NCBI GenBank assembly: GCA_036346405.1
Contig: CM070554.1
Location: forward strand, 47,329,058 to 47,393,057
Length of the DNA stretch: 64,000 nucleotides
From: Phyllostachys edulis
Taxonomy: Eukaryota; Streptophyta; Magnoliopsida; Poales; Poaceae
Reading direction: 5' to 3'
A program made the translations under genes and the position numbers. Below, in pieces: positions 10,522-22,356 of this stretch (position 1 is its first letter; the number at the start of each line of letters is the position of its first letter). The notes beneath the pieces were generated by a model. It was not told the DNA's origin, did not search any database, and was given only the letters and a program-made list of their open reading frames with translations.

Positions 10522-11318
10522 TGTCGGTGTTTTAGGATCGAAGTTACGTAAAGATTGTTTGATTCGGGGGTTCCTCTAGGCTCAAAATCACACAGAGATG
10601 GAGACGCGAGGATTTTTATACAGGTTCGGGTCTTCTCCTGGGAGAATAACAACCCTACTCCTGTGTGTATGTATTGAGTATACTGAATTACAAGATGGAG
10701 CCCAAGATTAGGGTATTGCGCTTCTAATGATCTCGTTTCGCCGCCCCGATTGTCCTGATGATTTTGCCTTTTATACAGTTCTTAAGGTGTACCATTGCGC
10801 CTCCAGTTTAAAGACTGCCTTAATGTCCTAGATTATTGAGCCGTTATTGGAGGTTATTATGGGAGTAGTAACGTTCTCACGCTGCCAGGCAATTATCACC
10901 ATAACAAAGGAGTTAAAATCGTGCTATTATTCCAGGGAATAACTGTGTAATTTACTGCCTATATTTTGAATATGGTGCGGAAGATTCCCTGATCAACTAG
11001 GCCCACATGTCTGTAAGCCCTGTCGATTAGGGACTAGTCGTAGAAGAGCTTGCAACCAGGTGGTGGTTGTAGAAGATCTTACGACCACAGACTGATCGTA
11101 GAAGAACTTACGATCTTGAGATAGTCGTAGAAGGACTTACGACTATAGGGTAGTCGTAAAAGGACTTACGGCTGCTAGGTGGTCGTGGAAGAACTTACGA
11201 CCTCTAGCTTCTCCCTTATGGCTATTAAGGGGTATACTCAAGAGTTATATGACATCATTATTATCCATAATATGAATTATAGATATATAATAACATGAGG
11301 ATTGTTATATCCTCGTCA
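10522..11318 (-). mobile_element. 5' LTR of Tat-1
   Basis: Bounded by TG (10522) and CA (11318). Read on the minus strand it starts TGACGAGGATA, as the Tat-2 LTR starts TGACGAGGATT, and ends CCGACA next to the PBS. Its first bases can fold (GAGGAT/ATCCTC). It contains a six-unit 29-bp array at 11037-11203. Length about 797 bp, against about 635 bp for the Tat-2 LTRs. The 5 bp beyond it are CCTTT; the matching duplicate is outside the window. Confidence 0.85.
11037..11203 (+). repeat. 29-bp periodic palindromic array in the Tat-1 LTR (6 units)
   Basis: Half sites (GTCGTAG or close variants) begin at 11037, 11066, 11095, 11124, 11153 and 11182, every step exactly 29 bp. The consensus unit is GGTCGTA, 8 nt (GAAGANCT), TACGACC, then about 7 variable bases. 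Arms vary more than spacing. Confidence 0.95.
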
Positions 11319-11404
11319 CCTTTAAAACCTCTAATTTCTTCTCTAATTATATTTAATTTCAGTACTAATCACTTATTTGTTTTATGTTTAAACGGGATAT
11401 TACA
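11319..11404 (-). mobile_element. Fragment of a chromovirus LTR (5' end of the LTR, minus strand)
   Basis: It ends AACGGGATATTACA; reversed, this is TGTAATATCCCGTT, the start of the local chromovirus LTRs. The stretch TTTAATTTCAGTACTAATCA also occurs at the end of the Chr-A LTR (near 25640). Tat-1 therefore inserted into an older chromovirus LTR whose remainder lies left of the window. Confidence 0.75.
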
Positions 11405-12156
<752 letters not shown>

Positions 12157-14608
12157 TACTCCCTCTCAGTCAGTGGCGGATCTAGGATTGAAATTTAGGT
12201 TGGGTGGAACGAACCAATAGTATTATCCGATAACAAAGCAACGTATACATAATAAACATTGCAATCACAGTAAATAGAGTATATGACACTAAATGGAACT
12301 CAAAACTACAATCTGCATCATGTGAACATACAAAGATAGGTAAAATATAGAAAATGTACCTCATCAACGAAATTTACATAACAATTTGCCACCAAAATAC
12401 CAAATTATTGACATAATAGTAACAAACATTTTGACTGGTTGAATGATTTGGCAACGAACCTTGGTTTCGTTTCATTTAAAATACTGAAATATCAAACACA
12501 TGGTTGAATGATTCCAACAATCACACCACATAGATCCTTGCATTCATCAATTCAAAGCAAGCCCAAAATTTTGACTGGAATTCAGGCGAACACAAGAGCG
12601 TAATATATATAGTGGACACCATCAATTATATATCACACATTATCAAATTTCCAAGAATTCCACACTACAAGTTCCTGAAAAGCAAATCCAAGCAGCAACT
12701 TCCACTAAACAGAATACAAACTTCCACTAAACAAAATACAAATTCTCTAACAATTTGCTATTAATAGGAGCGTATGCATCACGGGGACCAAAATGACTGC
12801 TACTTGATAATCAACACATTGTAACTGCTTAGTTTCTTATCTTTGTCTTTGAACTTGGACTTGACATTTTGAGTAGGAGCCATCCCGATTTCTGGCCGTC
12901 GGGCCTAGCCGCCCACCTTACCTCCTCTCTACAGCCCGCAACAGTGGCAGAGCTATAAACTTTCCAATGGGGTGCACATTTAATACTCACAATTCTATAG
13001 TTTGTACAATGGTTTCACAACATCATGTCTCTACATTGACAAATCATAACAAAAACTTTAAATTTCCATTCACAATATTCCACAAATCCCAAATCAAAAT
13101 CAAGTCACGACTTACTATGCCGTGCCCCTTACTGCTCCCACTGATAGCTAACCCACTCGACTGCTCCCACGTCATGCCGCACCAACCATTGGCACCCCGT
13201 GCGCTGCTCCTGGGCCCCCTATTGCTCCCGTTGTCCTGCGCCGCGTCGTGTTGTCGCTCCCGCGACAGCCTACTAGCTAGAGTACAGGATCCTACTCCCA
13301 CGCTAGCTTGCTAGCGCACAGCTCTGACTCTCGCACCGGCTTCTTTGGTTGTTGCTCTGTGCGGTGTCAATGCAACACCTGCAAGCTGCCCCTCTGCCGC
13401 TTTTGCCGTGTTCTTGAGCGAGGGACAGTGCGGGGATTAGGGTTGAGGATTAGGGCAGTTGGGTAGGGGCTTGGGGCTGTGGAGTTGTGGGATTGGGAGA
13501 CACAAGTGGGCCTTTGGGAGCAGCCGTGAGCGGGCCTATTGGTTGGGGATTCTTCTACGTGCCCTATTAAGGGGTGCACACCAAGGCCTGTGTTGTGAAT
13601 ATAGCCCAACTGCAAAATTGGTGTTAACACAAAATTTTGATTTTTGGGTGTGCCCAGGCATACCAGGCACCTCTGCTGGCTTCTTCCCTAGCCTACAACG
13701 CTGCTTGCCGAAGCTGTTCTACTCGGCGCTCGTTCCCCAACGTCGACCGCCCACTGCCTTACTAACACCGTCCCCCCTGCCCCCCTTCCCCCCTCACCCC
13801 CCGCTCTCCCTAGCCCTCTCAGCCTCTCCATTGGATCGCGGCCGACTGCATGTCTCCGCCCCCCTCTGGGCTTTGGCCCTCTCAGCCTCTCCACTTGCCG
13901 GCGTCGTGCTGCTCGACGCACACGCCCAGCGTCGGCTTGCCACTTGCGACGTTGCCTGGGTGCGTCCCTCTCCACTGGATCGTTAGGAGCTACGCCCCTC
14001 TCAACCGACAACCGACGCCACCTCGCGCCACGCCGGTGTGCCGTCGCCATGTGCCTCCTTCAGCCTACCACCCTGCGTCGCCCGCTCGCACGCTGCCTTT
14101 GCCCTACCACCTAGTGTTAGAATTTGGGGTAAGACGGGAGTGGCCGAGTTTGTATTGTTGTGGGGCTGTGGGCTAGCAGTGAGCTTTGGTTCTGGTACAC
14201 CTATCAGCCTGTGGGAAGTGGCATGGTGTGAGCTGGCGGCCTACGCCTACCATTTGACATGCTCGGTGCCAACGACATCCATGGTGAAGACCGAACGGGG
14301 AAGGGGGTATCGACACTCGAGAGGGAGGGGCGGGGGTTATCGGTGGCTCCAGCTACCTCGAGCGGCCGCCCAACCTTGCCCGATTGCTGGGTCCGCCCTT
14401 GTTCCCTGTAGTTCACAAAAACAAGTCGTTTTGGATATCAAAATGGTGCTCAAAATACAATTTTGACCACTAATTACTATTGTAATATGTTTGTAAAACC
14501 TAATAAAATTATAATATTATGAAAGTACTTTTTAAGACGAATCTACGTATATGATTTTCATGTATGTAATCTAAATATTTAAAAAGATATCGATAGCCAA
14601 AGTTTGAC
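12157..14608. mobile_element. Stowaway-like MITE, split by a hAT-like insertion and cut on the right by a CACTA end
   Basis: The left end reads TACTCCCTCTCAGT (12157-12170), a Stowaway-type terminus with its TA. The body resumes at about 14402: CAAGTCGTTTTGGATATC (14422-), TGACCACTAATTACTATTGT, AAAGTACTTTTTAAGACGAA, and GATAGCCAAAGTTTGACC near 14590, the order typical of a common grass Stowaway family. The right terminus is missing because the CACTA begins at 14609. Confidence 0.6.
12171..14401. mobile_element. hAT-like (Tip100-type ends) non-autonomous insertion, possibly nested
   Basis: The left end is CAGTGGCGGATCTAGG (12171-) and the right end GCTGGGTCCGCCCTTG (to 14401), inverted and similar to the CAGGGGCGGA-type ends of some plant hAT elements. 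The 8-bp flanks CTCTCAGT and TTCCCTGT match at only five positions, so the duplication is weak. A second CAGTGGCAGAGC at about 12943 may start a nested copy ending near 13680. The interior is AT-rich to 13100 and GC-rich after; no transposase was found. Confidence 0.5.
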
Positions 14609-14800
14609 CCACTACTATAGAAAGGGTCATCACAGACAGTTCTAAACCATAATCACAGACGGTTTCTAACCCATCTGACTTTATGTGTATGTGATAACAG
14701 GAGGTTAACACAGATGGTTTTATGGTATAAACCGTCTATGAAGACCAACTATCACAGACGATTATATGTACCAACCGTCTATACTTATATACCTAACATA
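14609..14800. mobile_element. Terminal region of a CACTA element
   Basis: Starts CACTACTATAGAAAGGG, then ATCACAGACGG-type subterminal repeats in both orientations (about 14632, 14652, 14700, 14740, 14780). That is the layout of CACTA ends. No opposite end was found in the window. Confidence 0.7.
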
Positions 14801-17800
14801 GACACTCCAGATCTCTCAAGTACTCCCCCGACACCGGGGTCATACAAACCGCTGAGTACCCCGCGTCAGGACTCGAGAAGGTTCTAGCAAAATGCTAACT
14901 TCCAAAATCCCCGCAACTTTAAAAAATAACCCACAGTACCTTAGGCCAACCTTCCCTTTGGTACCAAACCACACAAACTGCACAAATCACACAGAACTCT
15001 TGTTCCCTTTTCTTAATTATTCACTTCACCTTTGCAAGGAGCATCTCGTTAACAACAGACGCACAAACAGGTTCCCTCAAACCAACCCTCTTACAAAAGG
15101 ACCCAACTGAAAGAACGAAGGATTCCCCATCGCAACCACGCATTACCAACTCCCCTCCAAAAGAGTCAAATCCACAATCAAAGACTTATCATGAAAACTT
15201 TTTCACTTTCCAAGTAAGTAGATTGCCAATAAACACCACCAAAGCCAAAGGAAAAATCACCCGAATGTCCAAACCAACCATTTTCTTCCTTAACCGGAAA
15301 AGAACCACCATGCCAACATAAAACCAACTCAAATTGTACATGACCTCCATCATAAACATACAGCTCAAACAAAAAATCAAGAGAGTAATTCATTACTCGA
15401 GAAACCACCCTTTTTCCTCGATCTTCATTTTAGGAATAAACTTTCTTTTAAATCATAGGATTCCAAAATCACCGCATAACACAATAACTCATTTCTTTTA
15501 GATTGGCAACCTCAAAGCTATGCTCAAACTGGACACAACATCCTCACATTTGTAGAGAGACTCTACCAATCCACAATAACATACTTTAGCCGATTTCTCT
15601 ACCAAATGAATTATTTTAACAAATAATTCTAAATGCACCTCAATTAAGATTTTTCACCCACAGTCACATCACCTCAGTCCTTTAAGGATAATCAAATTGA
15701 AATTCTCAGCACACACACTCATTTACTACACCTAAAGGATTCTATCAATGATCATCACACTATTCGAAATTCACTTTTTTCCCTACTACTTCTACACATG
15801 GTCATTGGGCAACCAAGGTTCTAGTATAAAACACAAGCCCAATTTCAACCTCCAAGACTCCTATAGTGAACTTTTGGTATAAATGATAGGAAAATCCGCA
15901 GATTCGATGACAAAAATTCCTACAATCCAAATAATATCCTTAGTCATTAACATCAATCATCTTCTCTAATCAATTAGCTACCCAAAACAATTAACTTCAC
16001 TAATCTTGGACCCTCACAAAACCATACTATTCAATTTCACCTACTCAACTTGCAAATTACACAATCGCCATATCCTAACTACTTGATAATTCCAATATAT
16101 TCCATCAACCTGAACAAATGTTCTTAGATCACTATTCACTATATGTTTTACTAGTTGCAACAATACAATCAGTTGAGCCCCAAAGACAAACATTTTGTTT
16201 AAATAAAATTCTCTCTAAGAATTATAACACGAAATCAATTCATCCTCCAATGCTCCTCAAATAACTTACAACCCAAGATCTCACGACAACAATTAATAAA
16301 TACTTTGAAAGACCCCTGTGAAACGAATCGGTTGATTCTTTCTCAAAAGAAAAGGCAAATAAAAATAATTTCCACCATATAGAAAAACATTTAGCACTCT
16401 CACTGAACACAAGACCAAGGGAAATGGTCAATTAGGCAATGAACTCGCAAAACATAAGGAAAGACCACAATTGAGGGCACAAGCCCCACAAGAAGAGAAT
16501 GTCAAACCTTAACCGATAAGAACAAACGTTGCTATTAAAACTTGGGGTATTTCTATACGACAAAAACAGAAAGGTTAAGTATGCTTCAAATAAGCTGCAA
16601 GTTACAAAACTTGACTCCCACCACAAATACTTCCAGTACACTTCTTCATTTAAAATAAAATAATTTTCTTTGATTACAACCTTTCTTGCCAACTCATACA
16701 AATGAGCCTTTAAAATCAAATCACTTGAATTACTTAAGAACCAATAGAACTTTGCAACACATCGCTTTACTCAACAAATTACAACTACCACATAAACTTG
16801 AACTCGAAAAGATCATGAATGCAAAACTTGAAATATTTTCATTTAAGAGATATCACGAAAGACGATCAAATTTATTTCTCTGTAAAGGAATCAACATCAC
16901 CCTCACATTACTGGCCATTTTATTAACATCAATATCATACATTCTTGGCAAAATTCAATATACCTTACTATCACATCAATAAATCTTCCTAAAAGAAACA
17001 CAACAAATCGTGTCATAAAATTTCCATTATCATAATAAGATTATAATAACAACTTGTTCTAAAAAAAACTTAGTGCGCAAGCCACAATGTTGAAACAAAA
17101 CTCTTTAACAAGATCATACTAGTACATGACAATCTCACAAAACACACCAATATAAATCACTTATTAGATTTCGTCCATTTAACCCGTACTGACGCTCAAC
17201 GCCAATTTAGCACACACTAATAGCACTCCAACCATTACTTCTAAAAATTGATGATTATTTAATCATGGAAGCATTCATGGTCCTACCTCTGTTTGCAATC
17301 ACAAAATAGATATGAGTATAGATTGAACATTCTACCTTATGTTAAAAAATTAGAACGAAATATCTTTAAACTTCAATAATAGAAGATTTATAAGACAATG
17401 TTTCACAAGTCAGTACATCAACTTTCATCCATTTCTTCATACATATATCAACAATTTAGCATGGCAAAATCAAGTGAATCTAGCAGTTGTACAAATTCAT
17501 CAAGTTTCTAAATAGAAGATAGATTCAAGATTAATATTTACCAAGGCAATAACCCAACACCTCCTTAATTAACCATCTCGAATGGTTAGATTAATTACTT
17601 AATACCAAATAATCCAATTTATCCAACATGTTTAGAAATTTAAACAATTGAAATGATCAAACTAGTTCATTATTGTTTCACACTCCCTAATAACTCCATG
17701 AGTTCCAAACATGTATAGACAAATTCTTGTTCAAAATCCTTCAACAAACTACTACAAGACAACTTCCAATTAATCAACTTCACTTCTAAAGATGTTAGCT

Positions 17801-18426
17801 AAGAATCATTGGTTTGCACCATGCTAATAACCCAACCTGTTAACTCATACCATACCAATTAATTTATTTAATTAAAACCTCTTAGTTAAGTATGATAATA
17901 CATCACTAAAGGGTTTTAACATTCTTTTTCATAAAAGAGAGGCATTAAACTTCAACTCTCAAATTAATCCAAAAGAAATACGCAAGTCAAAGCTTCCACA
18001 TAATAAAAGAACTTGCAAAAGAAAACTTCCATTGTTCAAATACCAAGTGAACAAATGAGTTTTGTTTCTCAACAGGAAAAAAAATAGAACTTTCGTGGAA
18101 AGATCAATCTTGCAAATTAACGGCGTTCACAAGAAACAACAACGGATCAACCATCAGGAGAACAAATTACCACTTTATTGAACCAATAAGGAACGGAAAC
18201 CCACCTACTGCAGTGTAACCGCTATCCAAAGAAAGTTTATCAACCACAAGAAAACTGTAACCAGAACCCAAATACAAACTCAATGAAGACAACAATGTCC
18301 CAAAGAACTAACCCTCAACGCATGTAACTAAGTTGCCCGAGGTAACCACTTCACTATCCCAAACCACGAATGGTGTTATAACCTAGCAATGCCCAAGGCC
18401 ATAACCACGACCTCTACCTCTCGACA
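14801..18426 (-). mobile_element. Non-coding internal region, probably of a LARD-like LTR element (Chr-C)
   Basis: About 3.6 kb that is A- and C-rich and poor in G on the plus strand, with no frame over 100 codons and no recognisable pol motif. It abuts a gag start, leader, PBS and LTR end on the minus strand (18427-18895), so it is most simply the interior of a non-autonomous element. The first ~80 bp (14801-14890) may still be CACTA. A left LTR was not found. Confidence 0.45.
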
Positions 18427-18427
18427 T
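18387..18427 (-). pseudogene. Chr-C gag start, 14 codons then stop
   Basis: The ATG at 18427 opens MSRGRGRGYGLGHC and then TAG. Chr-A gag starts in the same way (MARGRGRGHG at 51675). The rest of gag is not recognisable, which fits a non-coding element that kept only its 5' coding end. Confidence 0.6.
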
Positions 18428-18690
18428 CCGCTACCATCACACATAACCAATATAATCAATTATAAGTATACAAGATCATCTCATAACATGAATCATCAAT
18501 ACAATATTACAGAAACATAAATGCAATGCTTGACCCATCCCATCCTACTATGCACCAGTGTGTCAAGTTTTAAGTTAATTAACCATTAGCAATTTTTTAT
18601 CAAATTAAGTTACCTAAATTAACCATCAGCAATTTTTTATCAAATTAAGTTACCTAAGTTGTTAATGTATTCACCACGGACCTAAAGCCC

Positions 18691-18702
18691 GCTTTGATAC
18701 CA
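18691..18702 (-). other. Primer-binding site of Chr-C (initiator tRNA-Met type)
   Basis: Reversed, the site reads TGGTATCAAAGC, one base from the initiator tRNA-Met type TGGTATCAGAGC. It lies next to an LTR end. Confidence 0.75.
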
Positions 18703-18703
18703 A

Positions 18704-18895
18704 TAACACCCTGGCTTAGAGAAAGCCAAGATGTCAACTTCATCTATTAACACTACAAGTTTCTACATCAAACTCAAATATTACTACCTTCTAAGCGTCA
18801 CGAATAAACATTCGACAATGAGGTGGTCATAAATTTCAGCAAATCAGTTAATCATAATTCAAATGTAATTCAATCTAAATAATTATCAAAGGCAT
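18704..18895 (-). mobile_element. 3' end of a chromovirus LTR (Chr-C), minus strand
   Basis: Starts TAACACCCTGGCTT, the reverse of the ...CCAGGGTGTTA LTR end, next to the PBS. Only the first ~30 bp resemble the Chr-A LTR, so it is another family. At about 18895 it joins a plus-strand LTR without a terminus, so it is truncated. Confidence 0.6.
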
Positions 18896-19778
18896 TATAG
18901 TGCTACCGCCCCTGCTACGGTACCACGCTGCTATAGTAGCCACGCCCTAGGCCCTTGCTGCTATCTCCTCCCAGGCGCAGCCCTGCTGTTCTTGTGTGCA
19001 TCGGCCAAGCAAGAAGAGGGAGGAAGGGAGAAGAAGCAAGGGGGGATCTTGTGGAGTTTTCAACAAGTTCATTCATGTCTTGTCGGGTAATATCTCTAAT
19101 CCTCGCTGTTGGTTTAAGTATTTTCGAAGAGATGACGTCGTTTAGTGATTTGTTATTCCTGCTGAAATTGAGTTCGTATTCTGCAGTTTTCTTGTTCGTC
19201 GGATTAGGTCAAGATCAGGACGAAATTTGAGGTTTGGGCCTCCTAGAGAATTGTGGGGATTATCTTCAGATTTCTATAGGTTCTAATATCACTTAATTCG
19301 GAGTTGTAGTTTGGGATATATGTTAATTTCTTTGTTGCTGTCCAGAAACCCTGTCGAAATATAGCAGTCGTTTTAATTAATAGATAAGGTTTTGTGAATG
19401 GCTGATTTAGGGAGGTCTCCCAACATGAATTTTGTAGGAAATTCTCTTAGCTTACCACATTGTTAAAGAACATAAATGTTGGTTTAGCCGATCGAAAGTT
19501 ATAGTTTTTCTTGTGCTGCTGTCCATTTTGTCTATCAGTTTCTGACATAAAGTTTTCTTCTATATGATAGATTTAGTTAATGCAAAATTAGGAGATCTTG
19601 CCAACTAAGTTTTTGAAGATGGTTGCGTAATATTTTCAGAGAGACTGAGTATGCCTTTTTATGATTAACAGTTTGAGAGTTATGAATTTTAGAAGGGTCT
19701 CTGTCCAGTTTAGGTTTCTGCCAGTTCGTTGTCATAATTGACTAGATTGAGTAATTGAATCATGGGTTTTGGGAATGC

Positions 19779-22356
19779 TGTAATATCCCATTTAACGAAA
19801 TAAATAATTAAGGAATTAGAAGAGTTATTAAAGATTAGAATTTCAAAATTTAGTGGGTTAGAAATAATAGTGGGCCGCCGGCTCATGGCCTAGATGGGGA
19901 AGCCCGGCTCCAAAAGGAGAGAAGGGGCAGTGAACAGCCTCTCCCCCTGCCGTCTCAATCCTTGTTAAGCAGAGCCGCCACCAACTTCTTTTCCTCCTCT
20001 GCCCTGCTTCCAGACGCCACCCCACCCCCTTGCTCACATTTCCCTACGCCAGACGCCAGCAGCTCCTGGCCGCCGTCGTCTCTAGTGAAGCGCCTCGGCT
20101 CCTGCTATCGCCGGCGCGTGGAGGCTTCGTCACCCACCCGCGCGCGTGTTCCATCGCCCGCTGCCGCGTGGATGCCCACTGCCGAACACCAGTCACGCGA
20201 TCGCGCCTGCTCGCGAAGCCGCCCGCATGTCCACCTGCCCGCTTGTGTTGCCGACTGCGCATAGCGCACTTGCCTGCGTTTGTGTTTTGCCCCTGCATGC
20301 ACAATCTCCTGTGCACGTTTTGCATTTCCTCTGCCGCCTCCTGCAGGTCTGCATGCTACCTCCTGCAATACATCATGTAGCCCTTGCGTGCATGTGTTTT
20401 TCTCTCCATGCATGCTTGTGCCGAGAGATGTTGCCAAGAGAATTAATCAATGCATCTTCTTTGTGCATTGTGCATGCATGTGTGTATTCTTTGCATGGGA
20501 AGAGAGTAAGCAAAGAGAGAGAGAGAGAGATTGAGAGAGAGAGAGAGAGAAGAAAAAGAAAGAAAGGCTACTGATCAAGAAGATCAGGAAAGAGAGGAAG
20601 GCAAGAAGGAAAGGCGGAAGAAAGAGAGGAGAATTTCGCTGGAAAAAAATCAGTGTTCCTCGTCGTGATCTCCGGGGTAACGATTTAGTTTTCATCTCTG
20701 GTTGTTTTTTTTAATTAGGGATAAAAGAATCAAGATTAGAGAGAGTATTAGCAATTTCTAGTCAAGGGATCGAATAGTAGATCGGTTAATCTGCTATACT
20801 GTTGTACTATTTTTATGGGTGATATAAAGGCATAATTTGAGAATTTCATCTACTAGAGAGTTGTAGAGAATTTCGATAGCTTTCGGTAGAATTTTGATTC
20901 ATGTCAATCCGATGCATAAATTGTGAGATATGAATTTTATAGTTCTGCTGTCCGGTAGAGTTTGCCGTGTGTTGACAGTCTGTAGTATTTAGTAGATTAA
21001 AAATAGTAGAGGTGAGTTAATCTGGAAATTTAGTCAACATGAATGTTGAAGGTAAGTTCTTAAGGTTAATCTGGAGATTCAAATGAATAAGTTAGAGACG
21101 TTTTACTACTGGGACAACAGTTAGTGTGTCCGGTAGATTTGAGTTAATTCGGTCGGTTTGGCGTAAGCATGCGAGATCGATTAGTGTGACGGATTGGTGC
21201 TATGGTAATGTGATTTTGATTATGTTTTTGAGTGTGTGTTATTACTTGCTTGTTCAGGGACTGTGGTCTCTTGCGTCATGCCACAACTTCATCATCCAAC
21301 TTCGAAGGGCTAAGAGGTAAGTACATGGTAGAGTGGTGAACAACGGGTTGTTTGCCACTATCATTGTTATTACTTATCATGTTATTTATTATGCTTTCGT
21401 TAAGCTTATTCTTATGCATGATATTGATGACATTGAGTGAATGAGATTACGATATTGAGTTAACAAGAATGAGATATTGAGTTAATGAGATGAATGATGT
21501 TGATGAATACTTAAAGATGTTGCATCATTTACATTCATCATGACAGGAGTTGCATGGGCCAGGTCGGTGAGAAAGTCATGTAACTATTCCGGTGAGGTCG
21601 GTGAGAAAGATACATGACTAGTCCGGAGTGCTCTAGATAAAATCCTACTTCGGTGGGGACTTCACGGGAGTGAAGGATAAAGTGTGTCATCGACGGGTGA
21701 ACACTCTGCTATACCGGTATCAGCTGATGAGATGCATATGAGCATGAGCATGATGGTGCATTCGCATATATGAGTAAATTGATAAATTGTGCAACTTTAC
21801 CTATATGGAATATGGCTTGATTGTTTGAGTATGAGAATGGCATTAAATAGATAGATGGTGATGATAACCTTGATTATGGTTGATAAACTGCTGTTTATAG
21901 CTTTATTATGTATTTGCTGAGTCTTGGACTCATTCTTGCTCTAGTGTTGTTTTTAGGTGTTTGTTGATGATGTTTCACTCGGGAAGGGCTAGTGCACTTG
22001 GAATCACAACCTACACCCAATTAATTGATTTGTTGGACATAAGACATTTTTATCACAGTATGATGATTTATATTTAGGACATGATGGTGTTGGATAACCT
22101 TAGATGATAAGTTAGAGTTGATTATCCATTTAATAAACTTAATCGTTTGGTTTGCGTTAATCTTGGTTTATTACCTTGCTATGCTTCCTAGAGATCAATT
22201 ATCTATGGTTGTCATATCATTATGCTTATATTATTGTGACCCGTGGACGGGTTTTGTCATGATACGCTTGCTGTAATTTAATATAAAATGATGTTAAAAT
22301 CGATAGTTAGTGTAGTTAGTCGCATTCTGGGCTCCGTGTTGGGCCGGGGTGTTACA
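19779..22356 (+). mobile_element. Solo LTR (D) with perfect target-site duplication
   Basis: It starts TGTAATATCCC and ends GGGGTGTTACA, 2578 bp long. AATGC occurs on both sides (19774-19778, 22357-22361). The unoccupied site is present in the related LTR near 53500. It holds a GA-rich tract (20513-20550), the TATACCGGTAT palindrome near 21710 and the core GAGTCTTGGACTCATTC near 21920. Open frames in the GC-rich part (19960-20570) have no family likeness and are treated as chance. Confidence 0.9.
20513..20550. repeat. GA microsatellite
   Basis: GA repeats broken once by TTGA, inside solo LTR D. A purine-rich tract follows. Confidence 0.9.

Larger units (their letters stand above)
1..11318 (-). 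mobile_element. Tat-1: Tat-lineage Ty3/gypsy retrotransposon, left end beyond the window
   Basis: On the minus strand the order is 5' LTR (10522-11318), PBS, gag (from 10454), protease, a remnant of reverse transcriptase, RNase H and integrase ending at 3208. Then comes a spacer and a gene on the opposite strand (42-2017). This order, a second RNase H of the RVT_3 kind and an antisense gene downstream of pol are typical of the Tat lineage (maize Grande and relatives). The 3' LTR must lie left of base 1. The element is dead: gag is split by a solo LTR at 8006-10248, the reverse transcriptase palm is deleted, and frameshifts and stops are scattered through gag and pol. Confidence 0.85.

Noticed and set aside
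10137..10652. 171-codon frame on the minus strand as one gene
   Set aside because: It is a chance fusion: LTR of Tat-1, gag start, then solo LTR sequence. Only 10249-10454 is real gag.
11037..11203. CRISPR-like array (regular repeats and spacers)
   Set aside because: The 'spacers' are about 7 bp, the repeats are degenerate palindromes and the DNA is a plant LTR. It is a tandem repeat.
13459..14466. Long overlapping frames in GC-rich DNA on both strands
   Set aside because: No family likeness, all frames open because of base composition, and the block lies between hAT-like ends.
18900..18945. Right end of the CACTA element at CTATAGTAG
   Set aside because: No terminal CACTA complement and no subterminal repeats; the motif fits the degraded ACTGTAGC cluster of an LTR.
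19962..20574. Frames of 93-142 codons on both strands in a GC-rich block
   Set aside because: Inside solo LTR D; Arg/Pro/Cys-rich in every frame, so composition alone explains them.
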